Positions 1 through 8,483 of a stretch of 64,000 bases of DNA are shown here, piece by piece. Position numbers and translations under genes: made by a program. A model generated the notes under the pieces. That model searched no databases. It was given only the letters and a program-made list of their open reading frames with translations, and had not been told where the DNA came from. The stretch is from Methanomassiliicoccaceae archaeon UBA72 (GTDB taxonomy: Archaea > Thermoplasmatota > Thermoplasmata > Methanomassiliicoccales > Methanomethylophilaceae): positions 91,511-155,510 of the forward strand of contig DAVO01000013.1 in the NCBI GenBank assembly GCA_002509405.1, given 5' to 3'. Positions within the stretch are counted from its first letter, which is position 1. The number at the start of each line of letters is the position of its first letter.

Positions 1-604
1 TGATCCAGCTGTAGGCTCCGGGCGCGATGCCGCCGAAGTACATCTGAATCACGGGCTCGAAGTCTCCCTTGGCGATGGATGAGACCGCGGGATACGGATT
101 CCTGTTCCTGGGAAGGCCAAGCTCGCGGGAGACTCTGGAAGTGGGACCGTCTGCACCCACTATCACTTTGTATTCGATCTCCCCGCCCTCGGTGACTGCT
201 ATACCGTCCTCTATCCTCAGGAAGCCGCATCCCCTCACGAGTTCCGCGCCTGCTCTGACCGCCTCGGATGCCAGATGCTGATCGAATCTGTCCCTGTCGA
301 CGGTAAACCCTGTGAAGGGGAATTCGGTGATCCGACCTTTCGGAGATATGAACCTCATACCCTCTATCTGTCTGGATATCAGAGAGTGAGGGATGTCCAG
401 CGTGTCCTCGAGGTCCGGCGCGTTGGGGAAGGTGCCACGGGTCTCCTCCAAACTGGGGATCATCTCCCCGCACCTTACCGGCACTCCTACCTCGCCGCGC
501 CTTTCGATGATTTTCACGGACACTCCTTTCTCGGCAGCGAAGCGCGCCGTCATACTGCCTGCGGGGCCGGCCCCTACGACCAGAACATCAACTTTCTCGG
601 CCAT
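1..604 (-). CDS. Geranylgeranyl reductase family FAD protein, C-terminus cut by window edge
   Basis: Reading the minus strand from the ATG at 604 gives an open frame that runs off the window. It begins with a Rossmann FAD site, VLVVGAGPAGS, near residue 7, followed by the family's VPVRCGE segment near residue 38. A GADG motif and VSRELGLPRN follow further on. This family saturates geranylgeranyl chains of archaeal lipids; some members act on the side chains of prenylated redox carriers. The start follows the stop of the prenyl synthase gene at 609 by a few bases, so the two are probably co-transcribed. A second, divergent member lies at 25880-27028. Substrate is not decided by the sequence. 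Confidence 0.85.
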   Translation of the reverse strand, partial: MAEKVDVLVVGAGPAGSMTARFAAEKGVSVKIIERRGEVGVPVRCGEMIPSLEETRGTFPNAPDLEDTLDIPHSLISRQIEGMRFISPKGRITEFPFTGFTVDRDRFDQHLASEAVRAGAELVRGCGFLRIEDGIAVTEGGEIEYKVIVGADGPTSRVSRELGLPRNRNPYPAVSSIAKGDFEPVIQMYFGGIAPGAYSWI

Positions 605-608
605 GGGA

Positions 609-1574
609 TCACTTGTCCCTGGTCACTATGTAATCGCCAAGGGCGAGAAGCGCCCTCTTGTAGATCGAGTCGCCTATGACATCGAGGTTGTGGCGTGCTT
701 CGCTGAGCACTTCCATCGCCTTTTCCCTGCATCTTCGTATGGCATCTGTCTTCTTGATCATGCCTATGGCCATTTCCACGGTCTCTGCATCAGGTTCCTT
801 CGTTTCGAATACATCGATGATCTGCTTTCCGTAACGGGGATCTTCCATGGCATAGATGATGGGTAGCGTGGGTTTTCCCTCGATGAGGTCGATCCCGACA
901 AGCTTGCCTGTGCTGTCTTCGTCACCGACTACATCCAGCGTGTCGTCTATTATCTGGAATGCCATTCCCAGGGCCAGTGCGTAATCGCCTATGGCATCGA
1001 GGGTCTCCATGTTCGCATCAGAAATGTAGGCGCCGGACTTTGCCGATGCCGAGATGATCTTGGCGGTCTTGCCGTTGATGATGTCCATATAATCGGCCTC
1101 GGTGACCTTGGATCTGTGCTCGAACTTCTTCTGAGTGAATTCCCCTGCGCTCATGGATGCCGAGGCTTCGACTATGTATCCCACTATGCCGGGGGACGTT
1201 GCGCCTATCAGCCTGAAGCCCATAGCAAACATGAAATCGCCGGTTATTATGGCCTTGCCGATCGTGTATTCCCTGTAAAGCGCCTTGCGGCCTCTGCGCA
1301 GCTCGCCCTGGTCGTTGATGTCATCATGCACAAGGGTAGCGCTGTGGATGATCTCGAAAGCAGAGCCGACCTCTATGGCCCTCTGAGGGTCCCGTCCTCC
1401 GCATGCGTAATATGCCAGTATGCACACGGCGGGCCTGATTCTTTTGCCTCCTGAAGTGATGACATACTTGCACATCTCGGTGAGCTCTTGGTTCTCGGAC
1501 ATCAGCTCCTTGGCCATGAGGTCCTCGACCTTTTCCAGCTCATCCGATATGCAGTCGTGCCAAAGGTCGGACAT
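609..1574 (-). CDS. Polyprenyl diphosphate synthase (IspA/IdsA family)
   Basis: This 321-residue trans-prenyltransferase condenses isopentenyl diphosphate with allylic diphosphates. The GGKRIRPA motif is at 42-49, the first aspartate-rich motif DDIND at 84-88 and the second, DDTLD, at 210-214. The five residues before the first motif are A-T-L-V-H, with serine one position earlier. Short-chain archaeal GGPP synthases usually have a bulky aromatic residue about there, so a product longer than C20 is possible. I place the start at the ATG at 1574, because 18 extra upstream residues read like leader sequence. It follows fpoN by about 135 bases and precedes a geranylgeranyl reductase gene. Confidence 0.88.
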   Translation of the reverse strand: MSDLWHDCISDELEKVEDLMAKELMSENQELTEMCKYVITSGGKRIRPAVCILAYYACGGRDPQRAIEVGSAFEIIHSATLVHDDINDQGELRRGRKALYREYTIGKAIITGDFMFAMGFRLIGATSPGIVGYIVEASASMSAGEFTQKKFEHRSKVTEADYMDIINGKTAKIISASAKSGAYISDANMETLDAIGDYALALGMAFQIIDDTLDVVGDEDSTGKLVGIDLIEGKPTLPIIYAMEDPRYGKQIIDVFETKEPDAETVEMAIGMIKKTDAIRRCREKAMEVLSEARHNLDVIGDSIYKRALLALGDYIVTRDK

Positions 1575-1709
1575 AACCTTGAGTGAAGGTTGTAATCTAC
1601 TTAATGCTTTTCCAGAGAAAAATATCAAAATAGCCAGAGCGCAGGCGTGTATCAGAAAATGGGCCCTGCCCCCGCAGGGGGGCAGGTATGAAATTGTTTG
1701 GTCCGGCCT

Positions 1710-3215
1710 TCAAGGCATTACCGCGGCGGCGGCCTGAGAGCAGTAGTAGAGGAAGGGCTCGGGGAATATACCGAGAGCTATTACTCCCAAAACGCACAGC
1801 ACTGCCGCAACGGTAAAGGCCGCTGGGACCTTGATCTTCTCTTCGGACTCTCCCTTCTCGATGTACATCGCCTTGACTATCTTGGCGTAGTAGTACAGTG
1901 AGATGGCGGAGTTCAGTATGGCCACGAAGGCAAGCCATATCCACTGGGACGAGATCGGATCTCCGAGTCCTGGGACTATCGCCGAGGAGAACAAGAAGAA
2001 CTTGGCCGTGAATCCCGCGAGAGGAGGTATTCCTGCAAGCGAGAACACGCACAGGAGCATGATCGCCGAGAGCAGAGGTGCCCTCTTTGCCAGTCCCCTG
2101 TAGTCCTTCAGCGTCTCACCGACACCGACCGTTATCAGCGCGGCCACGACCACGAACGCTCCTCCCTTCATGAACACGTGGGCGAACATGTAATAGATCG
2201 CCCCGGTCAGTGCCCAGTCGCTCAGTATGGCGAGAGCCATGAGCATGTAGCCTGCCTGTGCTATCGAAGAGTACGCAAGCATCCTCTTCACGTTGCCCTG
2301 GACGATGGCCAGTATGTTTCCTACGGTCATCGTTATGGCCGCGAGGATCGCGAACACGTACTGAATCGACTCGGTCATGAAAGGCTGTGCGGCCTGTATC
2401 GTGACGAACATCACGAAGAAGACCTTGATGTAAACGATGAGCCCCATCTTCTTGGAGCCCGTTGCGAGGAACAGAGACACGGGTGTCGCCGCTCCCTCGT
2501 ACACATCAGGCGCCCACATGTGGAACGGGGCGGCCGCGATCTTGAAACCGTATCCTGCAATCATCGTCGCAAGGGCGATTACCAGTCCCGCTGTGTACCC
2601 CTGGGTTGCGAGGGCCGCCGCGATGTCTGCGATGTTTGTAGTGCCTGTGAGGCCGAACAGCATCGAGATACCGTAGATGGTCAGACCGGAGGAGAGACCT
2701 CCGATGATTATGTACTTAACAGCGGCCTCCGAGGCCCTGGGGTCCTTCTTCTTCATAGCGACCATCGCGTACGAGGGGATGCTGACCATCTCTACGCCCA
2801 CGAAGATCAGGAGAAGGTCCGAAGCCGTTGCGACGAAGGACATTCCCGCTGTTGCGATGAGCATCAGCGAGAAGAACGCCCCGACGTGCATCCTTGTCGT
2901 CTCACTGCTGGGACCTGCTATCAGGATCGCTATGAAGGCGACTGCCTGGAACAGCAGTATCATCAGTCCCGAGAACGCGTCGTACGTGAACAGATCGTAA
3001 TACGTCCCGGTGTAGTGCCCCAGGAGGAGCAGTATGTTGAACACTGCTGCAACCACCACGAATGCCAGCGAAGCCGCGCATGTCACATTCTTGTTTTTCA
3101 GAAGAAGGTGTATGCCCGGCATCAGCAACGCTCCGATGATGACGAGCACCATGGGCAGTACCGGGGTAACGCTCCCGAAAGTATCGGGTATCCAACTGAT
3201 ATCAATATCTACCAT
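1710..3215 (-). CDS. fpoN: F420H2 dehydrogenase-type subunit N (NuoN-like)
   Basis: A 501-residue polytopic membrane protein with about 14 hydrophobic segments, of the antiporter-like proton pump family of complex I. The segment AAAPFHMWAPDVYEGA near residue 230 and a KRMLAYSSIAQAGY segment near residue 310 are diagnostic of NuoN/NdhB. It is the last fpo subunit gene and starts just after the fpoM stop at 3219, behind a GGGGGTG ribosome site. In the complex it forms one of three proton-translocating modules of the membrane arm. Length is normal for the family. Confidence 0.95.
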   Translation of the reverse strand: MVDIDISWIPDTFGSVTPVLPMVLVIIGALLMPGIHLLLKNKNVTCAASLAFVVVAAVFNILLLLGHYTGTYYDLFTYDAFSGLMILLFQAVAFIAILIAGPSSETTRMHVGAFFSLMLIATAGMSFVATASDLLLIFVGVEMVSIPSYAMVAMKKKDPRASEAAVKYIIIGGLSSGLTIYGISMLFGLTGTTNIADIAAALATQGYTAGLVIALATMIAGYGFKIAAAPFHMWAPDVYEGAATPVSLFLATGSKKMGLIVYIKVFFVMFVTIQAAQPFMTESIQYVFAILAAITMTVGNILAIVQGNVKRMLAYSSIAQAGYMLMALAILSDWALTGAIYYMFAHVFMKGGAFVVVAALITVGVGETLKDYRGLAKRAPLLSAIMLLCVFSLAGIPPLAGFTAKFFLFSSAIVPGLGDPISSQWIWLAFVAILNSAISLYYYAKIVKAMYIEKGESEEKIKVPAAFTVAAVLCVLGVIALGIFPEPFLYYCSQAAAAVMP

Positions 3216-3218
3216 TTA

Positions 3219-4778
3219 TCACACCCCCGGCATGGCGAAGTTTGCCACGAAAGTCTCAATGTATCCCAGAGCGAGATCGGGCCATATACCGAACAGTGCT
3301 ATGATCACGCACAGCACTGCCAGGGCAAAGCCCTCGGCCTTGCTCACATCGTGCACATGGGACAGTTCGACCTTGGTCGTCTCCCTTCCGAACAGCGTCC
3401 TCTGCATCGCCCAGATATAGAATCCGGCGTTTAGCATTATGGACAGCAGACAGAACACGATCAGCCATATCATGCCCATCGCCTCTGCGGCGACATAGAA
3501 CGAGAATATGACACCGAACTCTCCCCAGAACCCTACGAGACCGGGCAGGCCCAGAGAGGCCATGAATCCAATCATCATGAAGGTCGCATAGGCAGGCAGT
3601 TTGCCGGCCAGGCCTCCGAGGAGGGGTATCTCCCTGGTTCCGAGCGCGTGGCCCGTGTAACCGCACACCATGAACAGGACTGCGGTGACGAGGCCGTGGG
3701 CGAACATCTGGAAGACAGCGAACATTATCCCGATCTGCGCTATGCTGGCTTCGGGCGATGCGGCGTACTTTACGTACAGCAGCGATGCGGCGATGCCCAG
3801 CATGACCATCCCCATGTGGTTGATGGAAGAATATGCCACCATCTTCTTGAGATCGGTCTGCGCGATGCACGCGTATGCACCGTAGACTATGGAAATAAGC
3901 GCGACCACGAGTATGATCTCCGCCCACCATATGGCTCCGTCAGGGAGGGCGTTGAGCGCAACCCTGATGATACCGTAAGATCCCATCTTAAGCATTACAC
4001 CCGCAAGCAGGACGGAACCTCCGGTGGGAGCCTCCACGTGCGCGTCCGGAAGCCATGTGTGGAACGGGACGGCGGGCATCTTGACCGCGAACCCGAAGAA
4101 CAGCAGACCGAACACGAGGACCTGGAAGACCTCACCGAAGGACCCGGACGCGGCGTTGACTGCCGCGAACGAGAAGTCAGCTATGACTCCGGGGTTCACT
4201 GCCGCGGCCTCGAACACGACGGCGAATATACCGATCAGCATCACGAGGCTGGCTATATGCGTGTAGATGAAGAACTTGATAGCGGCGTAGTGCCTCCTGG
4301 GCCCTCCGTACCATGAGATCATGAAGTACATCGGGATCAGAGTTACCTCCCACATGATGTAGAACAGGAAGTAATCGGCCGACAGGTATACGCCCATCAG
4401 GCCCAGCTCCATGGCCATTATCAGTGTGTGGAAGTAGTTAGGCCTGTCGCTCTCGGATGCCGAGAACACGACCACCAGGAACACCAGCAGAGCGGTCAGC
4501 AGGACCATCAGCAGGCTGAGTCCGTCCATCTCGAGTATGAACGATATCCTGATGTTCGCGGCGTCGATCCAGAGATAGTTCTCTGAAAGCAGCGCCATGT
4601 TGTCGACGAACATGAGGAGTATCGCAAGTACCAGCGTTACACCTGAGAAGGCGCCCGCCACATACTTCGCGTACTTCTGTCTCTCTCCGCCCATAAAGAG
4701 CGTCGCTATGGCCCCGATGAGCGGGATCACCAGCAACAGCGTCAGTATGGGTATCTCAGCGAATATTTCGTCGAACAA
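3219..4778 (-). CDS. fpoM: F420H2 dehydrogenase-type subunit M (NuoM-like), TTG start
   Basis: A 519-residue antiporter-like membrane subunit with about 14 transmembrane segments. The segment VPFHTWLPDAHVEAPTGGS and the later KKMVAYSSINHMG are signatures of NuoM. The start codon is TTG at 4778: it lies one base after the fpoL stop and seven bases after GGAGGG, and no ATG precedes the hydrophobic N-terminus. The gene sits between fpoL and fpoN in the conserved order. It should contribute a proton channel to the membrane arm. Confidence 0.95.
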   Translation of the reverse strand: MFDEIFAEIPILTLLLVIPLIGAIATLFMGGERQKYAKYVAGAFSGVTLVLAILLMFVDNMALLSENYLWIDAANIRISFILEMDGLSLLMVLLTALLVFLVVVFSASESDRPNYFHTLIMAMELGLMGVYLSADYFLFYIMWEVTLIPMYFMISWYGGPRRHYAAIKFFIYTHIASLVMLIGIFAVVFEAAAVNPGVIADFSFAAVNAASGSFGEVFQVLVFGLLFFGFAVKMPAVPFHTWLPDAHVEAPTGGSVLLAGVMLKMGSYGIIRVALNALPDGAIWWAEIILVVALISIVYGAYACIAQTDLKKMVAYSSINHMGMVMLGIAASLLYVKYAASPEASIAQIGIMFAVFQMFAHGLVTAVLFMVCGYTGHALGTREIPLLGGLAGKLPAYATFMMIGFMASLGLPGLVGFWGEFGVIFSFYVAAEAMGMIWLIVFCLLSIMLNAGFYIWAMQRTLFGRETTKVELSHVHDVSKAEGFALAVLCVIIALFGIWPDLALGYIETFVANFAMPGV

Positions 4779-4779
4779 C

Positions 4780-6834
4780 TCACATCCCTCCCATGTAATA
4801 GATCAATACCAGAGCCACGACGAACACCGCCGCGACCCCGATCATCACGATCGAGGCATAGTTGCCAACGTTTCCTGTCTGAACATATTTGGCGCTCTCG
4901 CCCGATCCCACAACCGAGCCCGAGAGCCCGTTGACGGTTCCGTCTATGACGTTCCTGTCGAAGTAATCGACACCCTTTGCGATGCCGTATCCGAACTTCC
5001 AGGATATCCAGTTGTAGAGCTGGGGGAACCACCATCTCTTTTCCAAGGCCTTGTAGAGCCTGGATTCGCCCTCCTTGTTGAACTTTCCGGGGTTTACGGA
5101 GAACTTGCTGTACATGAGGTACGCAATGTATATCCCCAGCAACGCCAGGACGATCGTCAGGTAGGTGTACGGGTTGGTGAACAGCTCTTCGATGTAGTGA
5201 ACCGCTCCGTGGCCTTCGTGCATACCCACTATGAACGCTCCGGTGATCGAGTCGGGAGATATGGTGATTATTCCGTCGAGCCCGAACAGGATGAGGAAAC
5301 CGGATCCGAAAGCGAATATGGAGAGCAGCATCAGCGGGACCGTCATGGTAGACGGGGACTCGCCGTGCGAGTGCTCTGTCGCATGGCCCTCGGGGCCGGC
5401 GAACGTCATGTACCACATGCGGAACATGTAGAATGCCGTCATGAACGCCGTAACAACTCCGAGGATCCAGATTATCATGAATATGTATCCCTCGGGGCCG
5501 TATTCGGACGCTTTCATAACCGACTCCAGGACAAGGTCCTTGGACCAGAACCCGCTGAAGAACGGGAACCCGGCGATAGACAGCGAACCTATGAGCATCG
5601 TGATCGAGGTCCACTTCATCTTCTTGCCGAGGCCGCCCATCTCACGCATGTCCTCCGTGCCACACGAATGGATTACCGAACCGGAACCCAGGAACAGCAG
5701 GGCCTTGAAGAAGGCGTGGTTGAACATGTGGAACACGCCCGCCGTATATCCGGCGGCACCTGCCGCTATGAGGGCGGCGTTGCCTTCCTTCATTCCGATG
5801 GCCATCATGTATCCGCCCGCACCCAGGGCCATTATCATGTAGCCAAGCTGGGAGATGGTCGAGTATGCGAGGACCTTCTTGATGTTCATGTTGTTAAGCG
5901 CCATGGATGCCGCCAGTATCGCGGTTATGCCTCCGATGAGGCCGACCAGCAACATGACGTCTGCGGACTGAACGAACAGAGGGTAGCTCCTCGCAACGAG
6001 GTATACTCCCGCCTTGACCATCGTGGCCGCGTGTATCAAAGCCGAAACGGTCGTGGGGCCCGCCATCGCGTCGGGCAGCCAGTCCTGCAGAGGGAACTGT
6101 GCGCTCTTTCCGATCGCACCTCCGAACAGCAGAAGGGTCGCCAGCACTATCAGGTTCGTATCGACTGCGGCTATGGCCGCAGGGTCGAACAGGTTGACGT
6201 AATCAAGAGACTGGAACGCGTACAGAAGTACGAACAGGCCTCCCATAAAGGACACGTCTCCCAGACGGGTGACGATGAACGCCTTCTTCGCCGCGGATGC
6301 GGCGTTGTCGGAAGCTGCGTCCCCTTCGGGGTGCCTGAAGCTCCAGAACCCGATCAGCAGGTAGGAGCACAGGCCCATTATCTCCCAGAAGACGAAGGTC
6401 ATCAGGTAGTTGTTCGAGATTATGAGTCCCAGCATTCCCGCCAGGAACAAGCTCACTTCGGCGAAGTATCTCCTGCTCCTCTTGCCCTGGTCATGCATGT
6501 ACCCTATGGAGTATATGAAGATCAGCAGGGAGATCAGGGAGGAGAACATCAGCATCACGCATGTGAGCCCGTCCACATAGTATCCCAGTGTGAGGGTGAA
6601 CCCGCCCGGGATGGAGAACCATGTCACCGCATCGGTCGCATAACCGACGCCGCCGTTGTACGCAGGTCCCGTAAGGAACTCGTACACCACCAGCACTGAG
6701 AGGACGAAGGATGCCAGGGCTCCTATTACAGCTATCAGTCCCCCTTCTTTGGGGGTTTTGTTTCCGGTCAGACCGATGATAACGAAGAAAATCAGCGGAA
6801 TCACCGGTATGAGCCATGTGTATTCAATGAACAT
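4780..6834 (-). CDS. fpoL: F420H2 dehydrogenase-type subunit L (NuoL-like)
   Basis: A 684-residue membrane protein, the largest subunit of the membrane arm. It has the NuoL segments AQFPLQDWLPDAMAGPTTVS near residue 235 and KKVLAYSTISQLGY near residue 315. A C-terminal extension should include the lateral helix and a final transmembrane segment. The ATG at 6834 follows the fpoK TAA directly, behind GAGGTGG. A long open frame on the opposite strand (4597-6699) is a shadow caused by high GC content. NuoL homologues are proton/sodium channels. Confidence 0.95.
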   Translation of the reverse strand: MFIEYTWLIPVIPLIFFVIIGLTGNKTPKEGGLIAVIGALASFVLSVLVVYEFLTGPAYNGGVGYATDAVTWFSIPGGFTLTLGYYVDGLTCVMLMFSSLISLLIFIYSIGYMHDQGKRSRRYFAEVSLFLAGMLGLIISNNYLMTFVFWEIMGLCSYLLIGFWSFRHPEGDAASDNAASAAKKAFIVTRLGDVSFMGGLFVLLYAFQSLDYVNLFDPAAIAAVDTNLIVLATLLLFGGAIGKSAQFPLQDWLPDAMAGPTTVSALIHAATMVKAGVYLVARSYPLFVQSADVMLLVGLIGGITAILAASMALNNMNIKKVLAYSTISQLGYMIMALGAGGYMMAIGMKEGNAALIAAGAAGYTAGVFHMFNHAFFKALLFLGSGSVIHSCGTEDMREMGGLGKKMKWTSITMLIGSLSIAGFPFFSGFWSKDLVLESVMKASEYGPEGYIFMIIWILGVVTAFMTAFYMFRMWYMTFAGPEGHATEHSHGESPSTMTVPLMLLSIFAFGSGFLILFGLDGIITISPDSITGAFIVGMHEGHGAVHYIEELFTNPYTYLTIVLALLGIYIAYLMYSKFSVNPGKFNKEGESRLYKALEKRWWFPQLYNWISWKFGYGIAKGVDYFDRNVIDGTVNGLSGSVVGSGESAKYVQTGNVGNYASIVMIGVAAVFVVALVLIYYMGGM

Positions 6835-6835
6835 C

Positions 6836-7138
6836 TTACCACCTCAATTCCGTAAGATCGTCTATGACGGTCGTTTTCTTCATCTTGTATGCGTTGAGCA
6901 GTATCGCTATGCCCACTGCGACCTCGCATGCGGCGACGGCGACGGTGAACACCACGAAGACCTGTCCCATTATGTCGCCGTTGTACGCGGCGAACGCAAC
7001 CAGGTTTATGTTGGCAGCGTTGAGGACCAGCTCGATGCACATCAGCACGACTATCGCGTTGTTCTTGGTCATAATCCCATAGATACCTATGACGAACAAT
7101 ATGGCCGAGAACATGAGGAAGAACTCAATTGGAATCAT
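6836..7138 (-). CDS. fpoK: F420H2 dehydrogenase-type subunit K (NuoK-like)
   Basis: A 100-residue protein with three transmembrane helices. The middle helix carries the conserved glutamate in the LMCIELVLNAANINLVAF segment, and the third helix contains EVAVGIAI. The start is the ATG at 7138, seven bases after GGAGGTGG, rather than an in-frame ATG 48 bases upstream that would add a charged, non-conserved leader. It overlaps the end of the second fpoJ fragment by 14 bases. It should form part of the proton path next to NuoJ and NuoN homologues. Confidence 0.93.
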   Translation of the reverse strand: MIPIEFFLMFSAILFVIGIYGIMTKNNAIVVLMCIELVLNAANINLVAFAAYNGDIMGQVFVVFTVAVAACEVAVGIAILLNAYKMKKTTVIDDLTELRW

Positions 7139-7421
7139 CGTCGTCCACCTCCTCTCTTGCAACGCATATCGCACCGACCATCGCACCGAACATGATCAGG
7201 GACAGCAGGGCCACAATGGGGCCGTATGTCTCGAACATTACGTATGTGAGGGAGCCGGTCAGGATGTTGCCGCTTCCGTCGATCGGGTTGAATGTGGGAA
7301 GAGACTGTGGCCAGCTGTTGGAGACGATGTCTCCCCATCCGGTGGCGAAGACAGCGAAGGTGAGGGCAGAAAGCACTATCACCGCTGTAACGATACCGTA
7401 TATCGTCCTCTTACTCATCAT
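7125..7421 (-). CDS. fpoJ: F420H2 dehydrogenase-type subunit J, C-terminal part
   Basis: A small membrane protein of about 98 residues with two hydrophobic helices. It corresponds to the C-terminal part of NuoJ; the last helix is in ALLSLIMFGAMVGAICVA. NuoJ is one polypeptide in bacteria but is split in Methanosarcina as well, so the split is ancestral and not a frameshift. I favour the ATG at 7421, seven bases after GGAGGTG; an in-frame ATG at 7430 is possible. It overlaps the N-terminal fragment gene by about 11 bases. Confidence 0.85.
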   Translation of the reverse strand: MMSKRTIYGIVTAVIVLSALTFAVFATGWGDIVSNSWPQSLPTFNPIDGSGNILTGSLTYVMFETYGPIVALLSLIMFGAMVGAICVAREEVDDDDSN

Positions 7422-7743
7422 CGTTGCCACCTCCGGTCTTCATAATGTACCTTCTGGTGAGCATTATGCTGAACGCGAACAGGATCGTTATCGCACCGAC
7501 GTATACGAACAGCTGTATTATCGCCATGAACTCGGCCTCCAGGAATAGGAAGACCACTGCCACGACGACGAACACAAGGGCGAGGTAGAATGCGCTGTGC
7601 ATGGCCTCTTTGTCGGTGACCATGAAGAGCGCGGCGGTGATCCCGATGGCCGCTACGGCCAGGAACATCACCATGTCGCCATTGTCGCCGAGATATCCCA
7701 GATAGTCGGTGAACATGGTCCATATGTTTTGTATTGTAGACAT
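7411..7743 (-). CDS. fpoJ: F420H2 dehydrogenase-type subunit J, N-terminal part
   Basis: A 110-residue membrane protein equal to the first part of NuoJ. It has three hydrophobic segments and the family motif EAEFMAIIQLFVYVGAITIL, followed by FSIMLTRR. The ATG at 7743 shares a base with the TGA of fpoI, so translation is coupled. Together with the following small subunit it should rebuild a NuoJ-like subunit in the membrane arm near the quinone-type chamber. Confidence 0.92.
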   Translation of the reverse strand: MSTIQNIWTMFTDYLGYLGDNGDMVMFLAVAAIGITAALFMVTDKEAMHSAFYLALVFVVVAVVFLFLEAEFMAIIQLFVYVGAITILFAFSIMLTRRYIMKTGGGNDDE

Positions 7744-8483
7744 CAGAGCACCTCCTCGATGTGAATGGCGTCCTTGGGACAGTCAATCACACAGTTCTTG
7801 CAGCATATGCACTTCTTGGGGTCGAACAAGGGTATGAGCTTGGGCTTGCCTTTTGCGTTGAGGCCCTTCTCCACCATCTCTACCGCATCGACAGGGCATA
7901 CCTTCTGGCATTTCTTGCATCCGATGCAAGCATCCTCGTCGACGACGGGGTTGTCGATCTCGTGGGGATGGTGCCTCTTCTCCGGGGATCCCGCATCGAT
8001 GTCGGACTGGAGGGTGACTTCGAGATGAACCTCCATTCCGGGGGTCGTGTCCTTGAAGTTGAGCCTGCGTGGCCCGTAGAACATGTCCTCCTTGAACAGT
8101 TCCGCGAGCTCGTACTCCGGCGTGACCGTCATTGCGTTCACGGGGCAGTACTCGGCGCAGTATCCGCAGAAGGCGCACCTTCCGACGAACACCTGAGGCC
8201 TCATGACCATCTTGCCGTCGTCGTCCGCGACCTCGACCATCTTGATGCACCCTGTGGGGCACATCCTCGAGCATACGCCGCAACCTACGCATTTGTCGAA
8301 CCTCAGTCCGGGGCGTCCGCGGTAGTTGTCGGGTATCCATTCCTTCTCATAGGGATAAAGGATGGTGACCGGCCTGTGTCTGACGGTCTTGAAGAACAGC
8401 CTCAGACTTACCCACATCGGCTTGAGGACCCAAAGGCTCCTGGCAGGGTTTTTCGGATATTTGTCGAGATATTTTATAGGCAT
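7743..8483 (-). CDS. fpoI: F420H2 dehydrogenase-type subunit I with four [4Fe-4S] motifs
   Basis: A 246-residue iron-sulfur protein. Residues 65-75 (CVGCGVCSRMC) and 103-113 (CAFCGYCAEYC) are the two clusters expected of NuoI. Residues 186-196 (CIGCKKCQKVC) and 225-235 (CICCKNCVIDC) are two further [4Fe-4S] motifs in a C-terminal ferredoxin domain that I do not expect in a standard NuoI/FpoI. NuoI carries electrons from the input module to cluster N2 in NuoB. The extra domain may be the docking or entry point for ferredoxin, since no FpoF-like input subunit is encoded here. ATG at 8483 overlaps the fpoH TGA. Confidence 0.93.
   Translation of the reverse strand: MPIKYLDKYPKNPARSLWVLKPMWVSLRLFFKTVRHRPVTILYPYEKEWIPDNYRGRPGLRFDKCVGCGVCSRMCPTGCIKMVEVADDDGKMVMRPQVFVGRCAFCGYCAEYCPVNAMTVTPEYELAELFKEDMFYGPRRLNFKDTTPGMEVHLEVTLQSDIDAGSPEKRHHPHEIDNPVVDEDACIGCKKCQKVCPVDAVEMVEKGLNAKGKPKLIPLFDPKKCICCKNCVIDCPKDAIHIEEVL

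Noticed and set aside
2178..3434. 418-codon plus-strand frame opposite fpoN
   Set aside because: Same reason: the product is rich in His, Arg, Cys and Glu without domains, and fpoN on the other strand is certain.
4597..6699. 700-codon open frame on the plus strand opposite fpoL/fpoM
   Set aside because: It is antisense to clear complex I subunits, has a low-complexity His/Arg/Asp/Glu-rich product and no family features. It is a shadow of a high-GC coding frame.
7125..7743. Frameshift in fpoJ
   Set aside because: Two separate overlapping genes each have a start and ribosome site, and split fpoJ is known in other methanogens.
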